10,168 nt of DNA from Chloroflexota bacterium (GTDB lineage Bacteria > Chloroflexota > Dehalococcoidia > DSTF01 > RBG-16-68-14): NCBI GenBank assembly GCA_022561355.1, contig JADFRJ010000071.1, positions 1 through 10,168 of the forward strand, in the 5' to 3' direction. Shown in pieces: positions 1 through 5,969 of this stretch (its first letter is position 1; every line of letters starts with the position of its first letter). Made by a program: the position numbers and the translations under genes. The notes below the pieces were generated by a model that saw only the letters and a list, made by a program, of their open reading frames with translations, ran no database searches and had not been told where the DNA came from.

Positions 1-419
1 GATACACCCCGGGCTTCAATCTGCGTGCTGGACGGTACCAAGACATGAATGAAGAACGTGTGCACACTGAGATCGCGAACGACGACCTCAATCGAGCCGT
101 CCTCGCCCGCGAACGCGCCAGCGGTGGCAGGACTGTTGAAGGTCACCGTGTTTGTTGTCCCGTCGTTGTCGTAGCCGTTGGCCGCCGCGTACGCTAGCGC
201 CACAGCAGCGGCGTCATCTATGTCGCCGCCCGACTTCAGCTCATAGGCGGCGGCGAGTGCGGCGTGGTCGGCGGCGTTCTGTAGTTGGCGGCGTTCGACG
301 AAATGGAAGCCGGTGTCGATGGCCAGGCCTACCAGGCCTAGCAGCGCCGTTGTGAGCAGCGCGATCATCACCAGCATCTGGCCTCGTTCCCCGCTCAGCC
401 TACTCAGAAAGCTCCTCAT
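1..419 (-). CDS. TadG-like surface protein, N-terminal part (runs off window)
   Basis: Read on the minus strand from ATG at 419-417, the frame stays open to the window edge (139 complete codons). The N-terminus has the TadE/TadG-like signature: a GERGQ motif at residues 10-14, one hydrophobic helix at about 16-34 ending in GLAIDTG, then RRQLQNAADHAALAAAYEL. It is a tandem paralogue of the next gene upstream (2020-509): I count about 21 differences over the 139 residues compared, about 85 % identity. A good ribosome binding site (GGGAGG) lies 7 bases before the start. It is probably the last or a late gene of operon 1, separated from the preceding stop by 89 bases. The protein should be anchored by the N-terminal helix with its body outside the membrane. 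The C-terminal domains cannot be seen. Confidence 0.85.
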   Translation of the reverse strand, partial: MRSFLSRLSGERGQMLVMIALLTTALLGLVGLAIDTGFHFVERRQLQNAADHAALAAAYELKSGGDIDDAAAVALAYAAANGYDNDGTTNTVTFNSPATAGAFAGEDGSIEVVVRDLSVHTFFIHVLVPSSTQIEARGV

Positions 420-508
420 GGCGCTGCCTCCCGTTCGGAGTTCAGTCCATCGCCTTGCGTCTCAACTTGCTGTGTTACCAATTGCCGGTGCTCGTTAGCT
501 AAGAAACG

Positions 509-2020
509 CTACTCCACCAGCCGGACGTCAAACGGCTCAACTTGGAGGAAGACACCGTCCGCAGTCTTGGCAGGAGAGCTGTGCATGCCTTCCAGACCGC
601 CGGCGGACCCCTCGAAGTCATGGAGGCCGAAGGTGATCTGGTCGCAGCCGATATAGGCTGACACCGGCACCCTGAACTCGTAGATCATTTCCCATACGAA
701 TCCATCGTATTCCGAGTCATACGCTGGATACTGCGGATTGAAGGGAGGCGAGTGTTCCAAGACGTTCTCGCCCGGATCGTCGCCCCAGCCAGTAATGCCG
801 GGATTCTCTAGATTAAACTCGAGCGAGCTGGCAGACTGGTTTGGTCCCGCCACGATTACCTCTCCGTCACCCGCTGCATCGGATACCCAGTCGTTACCGA
901 CGGCGCGAAGGTAGTCCTGGATGAAGTCATGCACAGGCGCACCATCGCAACTGATTTGGAAGCGCGCCCGGTCGCTGCCCAGCAGCTTCCCGAATGTGTG
1001 GGCGCCGTTACCCCAGCCGGTATTGAAGTCCGAATGGTAGGTGTGATAGCTCTCGGAGGTGCAGAACGCATCCTTCTTGCCCTTGACCTCCTTGGCCAGC
1101 ACGTGGTCTGGCCCATACGCCGTTTCCACTTTCACCTCAACTCCTCTGCCGACCGCGAGGTCACCAAAGTTGTTCAGACCGCCTCTGTACGTTGTATTCC
1201 CGTCAACGTCCACAGTGAACGTCTGTCCATCGGCCTCAACAACGAAGGAGGAACCTCCAATGCTGATAATCGTTCCCTTGATCTTTTCAAGATCGCCGTC
1301 CTTGACATCCACCTTGCCTTCCTTGCAGCCGGCGTAGACGTTCTCGTTAGCGACGCCGCCACCCGTGCTAGGCCCGTTCATTCGCAGGGCGAAGTAGTAG
1401 TACGAACCGTCGCAGGCGACGAACGCTTCGCCGTAGTCGGCGGACGTGGTAGTCGAAATCAGGCTAGCTACGCTGGTGTAGCCCTCGTCGCCGGTAACGC
1501 GACCATCCACCACTGCTCCGTGATCATCGCAGTCAAGGTCCGGAATATTGACTGGCGAAGGTACAGAGGGTCCGTTGCCACCACCATGCCCCGAAAAGTT
1601 TGAGACGCCTCGGCCTTCGATCTGGGTGGAAGACGGTATCAGGACATGAATGAAGAACGTCCTGACGTTGAGATCACGAACAATAACCTCGAACGAACCA
1701 TCCTCGCCAGCGAACGCGCCGGTCGTGGCAGGGCTGTTGACCGTCACCGTATTCGTCGTGCCGTCGTTGTCGTAGCCGTTAGCCGCCGCGTACGCCAGTG
1801 CTACAGCAGTGGCGTCCGCAGTGTCACCGCCCGCCTTCAGTTCATAGGCGGCGGCGAGAGCTGCATGGTCGGCCGCGTTCTGTAGTTGACGGCGTTCCAC
1901 ATAGTGGAAGCCGGTATCGATAGCGAGGCCGACGATGCCTAGGATTGCCGTCGTAAGCAGCGCGATAAGGACCAGCATTTGGCCCCGTTCCTCGCCCAGC
2001 TTGCTTAAGATGCCCCTCAT
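509..2020 (-). CDS. Long TadG-like surface protein with a DUF5666-like inserted domain
   Basis: A 503-residue protein. Residues 10-62 are a TadE/TadG-like N-terminus: ERGQ, a single hydrophobic helix at about 15-35, then RRQLQNAADHAALAAA. Residues 36-140 are the conserved region shared with the downstream duplicate. A Gly/Ser/Pro-rich linker follows at 142-158. From about 166 a probable beta-rich extracellular domain begins (VDGRVTGDEGYTSVA, then YGEAF and YYYFALRMNG). It appears interrupted at about 246-313 by a DUF5666-like OB-type module (KGTIISIGGSSFVVEADG, TFTVDVDGNTTY, then DLAVGRGVEVK) and to resume to the C-terminus. The start is ATG, preceded by GGGAGA at suitable spacing and 16 bases after the upstream TadE stop, so it is in operon 1. 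The role is inferred: an accessory, cell-surface Tad-type pilus or adhesion protein. The TadG assignment is firm, the DUF5666 call moderate, and the flanking fold unknown to me. Confidence 0.88.
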   Translation of the reverse strand: MRGILSKLGEERGQMLVLIALLTTAILGIVGLAIDTGFHYVERRQLQNAADHAALAAAYELKAGGDTADATAVALAYAAANGYDNDGTTNTVTVNSPATTGAFAGEDGSFEVIVRDLNVRTFFIHVLIPSSTQIEGRGVSNFSGHGGGNGPSVPSPVNIPDLDCDDHGAVVDGRVTGDEGYTSVASLISTTTSADYGEAFVACDGSYYYFALRMNGPSTGGGVANENVYAGCKEGKVDVKDGDLEKIKGTIISIGGSSFVVEADGQTFTVDVDGNTTYRGGLNNFGDLAVGRGVEVKVETAYGPDHVLAKEVKGKKDAFCTSESYHTYHSDFNTGWGNGAHTFGKLLGSDRARFQISCDGAPVHDFIQDYLRAVGNDWVSDAAGDGEVIVAGPNQSASSLEFNLENPGITGWGDDPGENVLEHSPPFNPQYPAYDSEYDGFVWEMIYEFRVPVSAYIGCDQITFGLHDFEGSAGGLEGMHSSPAKTADGVFLQVEPFDVRLVE

Positions 2021-2036
2021 GGCGCTGTCTCCCGTT

Positions 2037-2486
2037 CTAGTTCGTAATCAGCATCGTTGAGGAGCTTGTCATCGTGAATGAGACAAGCCCTAGGAAGTCA
2101 AAAATCGGCTGAAAGTCGTACTGCGAGGTGACCGTGACATGGCTGCCAGAGATGTTCGAGCCGTCCGGCCACTCGCTCTGAACCGTTAGTTGCGACGGGT
2201 TCAGGCCACCGCCGAACTTCTCAACCTGCTGTGTGATCATGCTGTCAGTGTTTGGTGGAGTGTAGTAGTCGCCGCCCGGGCCGCTGGGGTCCGCTGAGTC
2301 GCCGCCGTGAACGATGGCGTAGCGCGCGCCCTCGCGGGTCGCGTGGGCTAGCGTGTTGTAATTCCAGACCGCCCGGCCAGCGTCCACCATGCCGAAGACC
2401 AGGAGGAAGAAGACGATGCTGATAAGCGAAAACTCGACCAGAGCTTGACCACGCTCGCTGCGTTTGTTCTTTCGCGGCAAGGTCAC
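2037..2486 (-). CDS. TadE-like pseudopilin (operon 1, second gene)
   Basis: A 149-residue TadE-family protein. A short basic leader (PRKNKRSERG) is followed by the pseudopilin site G13|QALVE18, with the glutamate at +5 after the expected prepilin-peptidase cut. A hydrophobic helix covers about 19-38 (FSLISIVFFLLVFGMVDAGR). The following HATREGARYAIVHGG is typical of TadE. The start is GTG at 2486-2484, overlapping the TGA stop of the preceding TadE gene by four bases, which implies translational coupling. The C-terminal part (about 60-149) is probably a periplasmic or extracellular beta-rich domain. In Tad systems TadE and TadF are minor pseudopilins needed for Flp pilus assembly. This role is known for the family and inferred here. 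Confidence 0.9.
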   Translation of the reverse strand: MTLPRKNKRSERGQALVEFSLISIVFFLLVFGMVDAGRAVWNYNTLAHATREGARYAIVHGGDSADPSGPGGDYYTPPNTDSMITQQVEKFGGGLNPSQLTVQSEWPDGSNISGSHVTVTSQYDFQPIFDFLGLVSFTMTSSSTMLITN

Positions 2487-2923
2487 TCTCGCACCCTCGC
2501 TGTCACCGTGCGCTCAACGTTCATCGAGTCGGGTAGGCCGGGCCAAGGAAAGATCGTGGTAAACGCATAGCTAACGGTGACATCGATGAAGTCTGAGCCG
2601 AGCGACACTCCGGTACTCACTGAAACGTCTGGGTTCGTGGAAGACGTATTCAAGAGTTGCGTCGTCTCTAGCACCACCGCGTCCCGTATGGCCGCGAGAT
2701 CATCCTCATCGCAGGATGGGTCGCAGTTGGCAGCGGCGTAGTCGGCGCCGGTGCGTGCGCTGTTCGTGACCGAGACGTAGGCAAAATAGACCCGCCCGAA
2801 GTCGATGACACCCAGCATCAGAATGATCAGAAACGGTGCCGTCAAAGCGAACTCAACCATGCTTTGGGCGAGTTCGCCCCGGTTGTGTGTTCGTTTCCGG
2901 TGGGAAGGCTTGCTGCTTAGCAA
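2483..2923 (-). CDS. TadE-like pseudopilin (operon 1, first gene)
   Basis: A 146-residue TadE-family protein and the first gene of riboswitch-controlled operon 1. A long basic leader (residues 1-15) precedes the site A19|QSMVE24, again with Glu at +5. A hydrophobic helix lies at about 25-43 (FALTAPFLIILMLGVIDFGR), followed by VTNSARTGADYAAANC. Alanine instead of the usual glycine before the cleavage point is unusual. I choose the TTG at 2923-2921 as start: AGAAAGG lies 7 bases upstream and no better in-frame start is near. Its stop overlaps the next gene's start (GTGA). A Cys pair (CDPSC) follows the helix region and may form a short disulfide outside the cell. Confidence 0.85.
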   Translation of the reverse strand: MLSSKPSHRKRTHNRGELAQSMVEFALTAPFLIILMLGVIDFGRVYFAYVSVTNSARTGADYAAANCDPSCDEDDLAAIRDAVVLETTQLLNTSSTNPDVSVSTGVSLGSDFIDVTVSYAFTTIFPWPGLPDSMNVERTVTARVRE

Positions 2924-2980
2924 AGGAACGCCTTTCTTCTTCTACGTTAGGTTTCGGTCGAATGGGTCCCCAACTAAAGA

Positions 2981-3012
2981 GGCCCATCGCCTTCAGGCCT
3001 TGGCGATGGGCC
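2981..3012 (-). terminator. Intrinsic terminator hairpin downstream of riboswitch 1
   Basis: A perfect 11-bp inverted repeat (arms 2981-2991 and 3002-3012, GGCCCATCGCC type) with a 10-base loop. Read on the minus strand it is followed by TCTTTAGTT. It sits 15 bases after the aptamer and 57 bases before the first TadE start codon, the usual place for a transcription-attenuation platform. The T-tract is short, so termination strength is uncertain. Confidence 0.75.
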
Positions 3013-3027
3013 GAAGCTCCGAAGGGT

Positions 3028-3117
3028 TCCGGCAGCCCGGCTGTCCTATCCCGGCGGGGAGGGATAGGACCCGTGGCTTTGCGTCTCCGCCTTGCGGCGG
3101 ATTTGCCCTTATCGGAG
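3028..3117 (-). ncRNA. c-di-GMP-I (GEMM-I) riboswitch aptamer, operon 1
   Basis: On the minus strand the leader shows the class I c-di-GMP aptamer hallmarks in order: AAGGGCAAAT, a CCGCC/GGCGG stem capped by the GNRA tetraloop GCAA, then GACGCAAAGCCACGGGTC, a long second stem (GTCCTATCCC / GGGATAGGAC), and ACAGCCGGGCTGCCGG. The base before CAAA is G, corresponding to G20 of the Vc2 aptamer, which favours c-di-GMP over cGAMP. P1 can pair TCCG with CGGA. A terminator hairpin follows. CTCCGA at 3117-3112 could also pair with TCGGAG at 3022-3017, a possible alternative fold. Whether the ligand turns expression on or off cannot be read from the sequence alone. Confidence 0.93.
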
Positions 3118-3138
3118 TGATATTCAGTTGTCTAAGCA

Positions 3139-3154
3139 GAACCCTTAGGGGTTC
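3139..3154 (-). other. Leader hairpin before riboswitch 1
   Basis: GAACCC and GGGTTC arms around a four-base loop, just downstream of the predicted start of the operon 1 transcript. A similar GGAACCCCC/GGGGGCTCC hairpin lies at the same place before riboswitch 2. It may be a 5' stabilising hairpin or an operator; function inferred only. Confidence 0.45.
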
Positions 3155-3163
3155 GCATCGGTA

Positions 3164-3190
3164 GTATCGGCAGGGGCGCGAGCTTCTGAA
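3164..3190 (-). promoter_or_regulatory. Promoter-like element of operon 1 (sigma-28-like)
   Basis: On the minus strand TTCA (3190-3187), 15 bases, then GCCGATAC (3171-3164). The FliA/WhiG consensus is TAAA, about 15 bases, GCCGATAA. Very similar elements precede operons 2 and 3 and both GGDEF-like genes. A start near 3157 would put transcription just before the leader hairpin and riboswitch. No housekeeping -35 box fits here. The match is by eye. Confidence 0.5.
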
Positions 3191-3218
3191 TAGCAAGCCC
3201 AAGAAGGCGCGTTGCCCC

Positions 3219-3246
3219 TACAGCCGACCGCTCATCGGGTCGATAC
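3219..3246 (+). promoter_or_regulatory. Promoter-like element of GGDEF-like gene A
   Basis: TACA (3219-3222), 16 bases, then GTCGATAC (3239-3246), the same layout as the other island promoters. The predicted start falls at about 3253-3256, directly at the ATG of the gene, so the mRNA would be leaderless or almost so. That fits the lack of a normally spaced ribosome binding site. Confidence 0.45.
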
Positions 3247-3255
3247 TACAGCAGG

Positions 3256-4038
3256 ATGCGAACCAAAGAAGACCGAGGAGAGACAGCGTCCGTTCGAAGC
3301 GCCCTTGGCGGCGTTGTCGAGCAGATCCGCGCCGAACGGCGGTGGCTGAATCTGCTGCGGCTGGTGGTTGGAGCAACGACGATCAGTTGGGTGCTCTTCT
3401 TCACGGGGATGCCGTGGAGCATGCTTGGTGCGCCGTTGCCTGGCGTCGAGATGTCCGGCTCGCTTCGGTTTGTGGTCCTCATCTTCGCGATCTTCGGCTC
3501 AGGCGCATATTTGATCGCCTGGCGCCCAACCCTGCGACACGAGACATCGTGGGAGTTCATCCGCGTCGTGTTCGGCGCGACGCTGCTGATCCGGACGTTC
3601 GGCCAGTTCAAAGGCCGCGTTGGCGCGGAGTGCGGCCGCAGAAAGGCCCGGGGTGAGGACGCGTTCTCGCTTCTGGCGATTCAGCTCGCCGGCACAGACG
3701 TTCGCGCACGGGACGAGGACGAGCGCGAGCTGCAGCACAGCATACCGGCGCTCGTAGTGCGTAGCATCGCCCGGGCCGGCGATATCGTGGCGGAGGGGCC
3801 CGGCAACCAGATCTGGGTGCTGGCGCTGCGAGCCAGTAACGATGGGCGGGCGAGCATGGTCCAACGCATCGCCGAGAAGCTGGATGAAGCAGCAGCATCA
3901 TTCCCTGTCTTCGAAGGCGCGCGCATCGGCGGGGCCACCTATCCTGACGATGGCTTGAAGCCGAGCGACCTCTTTGCCGCCGCCGAGGCCGGGGCGCGCG
4001 ATGCCTCGACCTCCCTCGCTTCTGAAGCCGCCGCCTAA
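3256..4038 (+). CDS. Membrane protein with degenerate GGDEF domain, I-site retained (copy A)
   Basis: A 260-residue protein. Two hydrophobic segments (about 33-51 and 70-89, ending in AWRPT) put the C-terminus in the cytoplasm. From about 115 the chain follows a GGDEF domain: FKGRVGAECGRRK, then FSLLAIQL for the first strand, an interrupted helix, IARAGDIV, IWVLALRASNDGRASMVQRIAEKL, and GGATYPDDGLKPSDLFAAAEA for the last strand and helix. The GG(D/E)EF signature is replaced by PGNQI (182-186) and the LTGLxNR and DxFKxxND segments are missing, so cyclase activity is not expected. RAGD (173-176) sits at the exact spacing of an RxxD I-site, five residues before the signature. It is a clear paralogue of the gene at 5970-6743. 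ATG has only GCAGG directly abutting it, so translation may be leaderless. It is divergent from operon 1. The GGDEF fold is inferred by eye. Confidence 0.8.
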   Translation: MRTKEDRGETASVRSALGGVVEQIRAERRWLNLLRLVVGATTISWVLFFTGMPWSMLGAPLPGVEMSGSLRFVVLIFAIFGSGAYLIAWRPTLRHETSWEFIRVVFGATLLIRTFGQFKGRVGAECGRRKARGEDAFSLLAIQLAGTDVRARDEDERELQHSIPALVVRSIARAGDIVAEGPGNQIWVLALRASNDGRASMVQRIAEKLDEAAASFPVFEGARIGGATYPDDGLKPSDLFAAAEAGARDASTSLASEAAA

Positions 4039-4293
4039 GACCACAGACCTGCACAACAACAAGCCTACGATCACCGCTTCTGGCGCTGCGTTGCCCTTGG
4101 AGTTTTGTGGGCCGTCCCCTGTCTCAAGGTGCAGCATGGCGCGGGGCGCGTCTTGGCCTAGGCTGCCGTTACCGGTGACCAAGCCTGCGTAGTTTGCCTG
4201 ACTCCGAAGTCAGAGGAGCGCGGGCATGGTAGAGCGGCCTGTGGAGGCGCCGTGGTTGTGCCGCAGAAGGAATGCTGTTTGTACCGGGGCGGC
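4039..4293. other. Convergent intergenic region without a supported gene
   Basis: This stretch lies between the ends of GGDEF-like gene A (plus) and operon 2 (minus). I see no convincing gene. A 6-bp hairpin with a four-base loop at 4198-4213 (CTGACT / AGTCAG; TCGG loop on the minus strand) could terminate one or both units, but no T-tract follows it. Short open frames here carry no recognisable family signature. Confidence 0.5.
4198..4213. terminator. Weak hairpin between convergent units
   Basis: A perfect CTGACT/AGTCAG inverted repeat with a four-base loop, located past the stop codons of both converging units. It lacks a T-run on either strand, so it is only a possible terminator. Confidence 0.3.
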
Positions 4294-5352
4294 CTAGTTC
4301 ACCAGCCGGACGAAGTGGGCGAAGGTGTCCGGGTCGTAAACCCCCATGAGGGCGCCGTAGTTCGTGTTGGATTTGATGAAGCGCCCCGTAATCTCACAGT
4401 CGCTGCCGCTGCAGCCTCCGTCGCCGTAGCCATCCAGGTAGAAGAGGGCGAACTCGACGACCGTCACATAGCAGGCGCCATTGCAGAGGCTGTCGATCAC
4501 CGGGATGATGATGATCCGAAGGCTATCCTCGTTGCCGCCTGCTGTGAACGGATTGCACTCAGGCCTAATGGAGTGCGTTCCGTCCGCGTTCTGAATGACG
4601 ACCTCCGTCCAGGTGTCGCAGGCTAACGACGTGTTGTTGATCCTGTAGTCCGTGGCTTGGCGAGTGGCACCGGTCATGTTGCCAGGCTCGGTCTGAACTA
4701 TGCTCGGGTCATCGCAGTCCGGCACGCCGTCCGCGCACAGTCCGTTTTCGCTGCCGAACTTGATCGTATTCCTGTAGACGTTGGCGCCGTTGCCATCGAT
4801 GCGCAGCGCGCCGAAGTTACCGCTCAGAACGTTGTTGGAGTCGTACTTGAGCACCACCGGGTCGCCGGGATCCGCTAGGTCCTTGGCTTCTTCCAGGACG
4901 CTCCAAGGCATGAGGCCGTTACTGCCGCCGGGCGACGTTAGCACGGCCGCGGCCGTGACGCTAATTTCCGCTGAGTCCATGCCCAACACGCTCATGAACG
5001 TCAGGCTGTGGCCGACGGTGAGCTCTACGGTAACTTTGGGGTTCACTTCGCCGGGGAGGATCTGTTGCGTAAACGTGATGTTCATTTCTTCGGCTTCGAT
5101 GCCGTTCAGCTCGGCCCACTCGTTAGCGAGGCCGAGAGCGTCGCCGGTTTCTGGCAGGCCCTGCGAAGAGGCGAGCGCAATAGCATCCGCCGCGTTCTGC
5201 AGGCTGCGGCGGTGGGACAGGTAGCTTCCCGTGTCGACTGCGATCGCCGCGCCCCCGGCTATCACGACCATGAACATCATCCCGGCAATGAGTATCTGGC
5301 CCTGCTGGCCGGTGTGGAGGCGTTTGAGAATGCGAGAGATGGTTGGAAACAT
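4294..5352 (-). CDS. Short TadG-like surface protein, Cys-rich (operon 2)
   Basis: A 352-residue protein. The TadE/TadG-like N-terminus has GQQGQ (15-19), one hydrophobic helix at about 20-38 ending in AIAVDTG, then HRRSLQNAADAIALASS. A conserved region up to about 140 ends in AAAVLTSPGG. The C-terminal domain (about 145-352) begins GLMPWSV and includes VVLKYDSN, GNFGALRIDG and TEPGNMTGATRQATDYRI. It has eight cysteines (206, 213, 245, 266, 290, 294, 314, 319), all matched in the operon 3 paralogue, probably forming disulfides outside the membrane. The ATG is 6 bases after the TadE stop, with the site weak and partly inside the end of TadE, so coupling is likely. I know the C-terminal pattern as recurring in TadG-like proteins, but not its biochemical function. 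Confidence 0.87.
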   Translation of the reverse strand: MFPTISRILKRLHTGQQGQILIAGMMFMVVIAGGAAIAVDTGSYLSHRRSLQNAADAIALASSQGLPETGDALGLANEWAELNGIEAEEMNITFTQQILPGEVNPKVTVELTVGHSLTFMSVLGMDSAEISVTAAAVLTSPGGSNGLMPWSVLEEAKDLADPGDPVVLKYDSNNVLSGNFGALRIDGNGANVYRNTIKFGSENGLCADGVPDCDDPSIVQTEPGNMTGATRQATDYRINNTSLACDTWTEVVIQNADGTHSIRPECNPFTAGGNEDSLRIIIIPVIDSLCNGACYVTVVEFALFYLDGYGDGGCSGSDCEITGRFIKSNTNYGALMGVYDPDTFAHFVRLVN

Positions 5353-5358
5353 GGCGTG

Positions 5359-5808
5359 CTACTCGATCCGCATGTCCGTGGACGAATGCAGCTCTATCGA
5401 CGTCGGGAACGCGCCGCCGCTGACGAAGCCGATCAAATCGCTCAGCGGTGTGACGAAGTTGTGCGAGTAGTCGGCCGACACCACCACCGAGTTGCCCGAG
5501 GCGTATCCGTTAGGATACGTGACATGCGGCTCGAGTTCGTCGAAGTCTAGCCCATCGGTTGCGGCGCAAAGCGCGCCGTAGACCGTGGTATCTGTCGTGC
5601 CGTCACAGTCGGCCGGCGCGCCTGCCGGGTTGCCGATGGCGGCAAAGCGGGCGCCCTCTCGGACGCCGTTGCTAAGGCTGATGTAGGAACGCATCCCTAG
5701 CCCGAAGTCGATGATGCCGAAGACGATGATGAGCAGCACGGGCAGGAGGAGCGAGATCTCCATCAGACTCTGGCCACGAGTGCTGTTGGCGATTCGGATT
5801 ATTCGCAT
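5359..5808 (-). CDS. TadE-like pseudopilin (operon 2)
   Basis: A 149-residue TadE-family protein. The basic leader is followed by G12|QSLME17 with Glu at +5, a hydrophobic helix at about 18-36 (SLLLPVLLIIVFGIIDFG), then GMRSYISLSNGVREGARFAAIGNPAG. Two cysteines lie in the mature domain (DCDG and GALC). It is very close to the operon 3 TadE and has the same length. ATG at 5808 has GCGAGG with an 8-base spacer, a normal ribosome binding site, unlike the operon 3 copy. No c-di-GMP aptamer is present upstream. Role by family: minor pseudopilin in Tad-type assembly. Confidence 0.9.
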   Translation of the reverse strand: MRIIRIANSTRGQSLMEISLLLPVLLIIVFGIIDFGLGMRSYISLSNGVREGARFAAIGNPAGAPADCDGTTDTTVYGALCAATDGLDFDELEPHVTYPNGYASGNSVVVSADYSHNFVTPLSDLIGFVSGGAFPTSIELHSSTDMRIE

Positions 5809-5821
5809 AAGATCAACCTCG

Positions 5822-5845
5822 CGACGCCGCGGGAACGCGCCGTCG
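5822..5845 (-). other. GC-rich hairpin in operon 2 leader
   Basis: CGACGCCGC and GCGCCGTCG arms (one mismatch) around a six-base loop, immediately before the GCGAGG site of the operon 2 TadE. It occupies the place where operons 1 and 3 have a riboswitch. No known riboswitch motif is visible; a regulatory role is only inferred. Confidence 0.35.
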
Positions 5846-5866
5846 ACGCTAGGGCTTCCACCTATG

Positions 5867-5894
5867 TATTCGACAGGTCTGGTAGCTAACTGAA
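5867..5894 (-). promoter_or_regulatory. Promoter-like element of operon 2
   Basis: On the minus strand TTCA (5894-5891), 16 bases, then GTCGAATA (5874-5867). This matches the operon 1 element (TTCAG, CCTGCCGATAC) over a longer stretch: TTCAG, GCT, CCTG(T/C)CGA and TAC are all shared. The predicted leader is about 50 bases, much shorter than that of operon 1. Confidence 0.45.
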
Positions 5895-5909
5895 GCTATT
5901 GCGTGGGAC

Positions 5910-5937
5910 TACGCTTCTCCGGTCCCGATGTCGATAT
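5910..5937 (+). promoter_or_regulatory. Promoter-like element of GGDEF-like gene B
   Basis: TACG (5910-5913), 16 bases, then GTCGATAT (5930-5937). This is the same layout as the other four island elements, with a weaker first box. The predicted start near 5944 leaves a leader of about 25 bases that includes AGGAG. Confidence 0.4.
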
Positions 5938-5969
5938 TTCTAAGCAACGTATTGACAGGAGTTGAAGCT

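Noticed and set aside
929..1603. A 224-codon open frame on the plus strand
   Set aside because: It is antisense to the long TadG gene, has no recognisable family features, and reflects the codon structure of the real gene.
3161..3249. Terminal inverted repeats of a mobile element
   Set aside because: There is no transposase, and the arms coincide with promoter-like boxes seen in single copy elsewhere in the island.
4039..4182. Minus-strand frame with a motif slightly like phage tail-fibre or surface repeats
   Set aside because: The match is a few residues only, the frame continues antisense through gene A, and no start signal is visible.
5809..5927. A third c-di-GMP riboswitch before operon 2
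   Set aside because: GGGCAAA, GCAAAGC and GCCGGG blocks are all absent.
5928..5969. ATG at 5928 as the start of GGDEF-like gene B
   Set aside because: It lies within the promoter-like element and has no ribosome binding site; ATG 5970 has AGGAG at good spacing and aligns with copy A.
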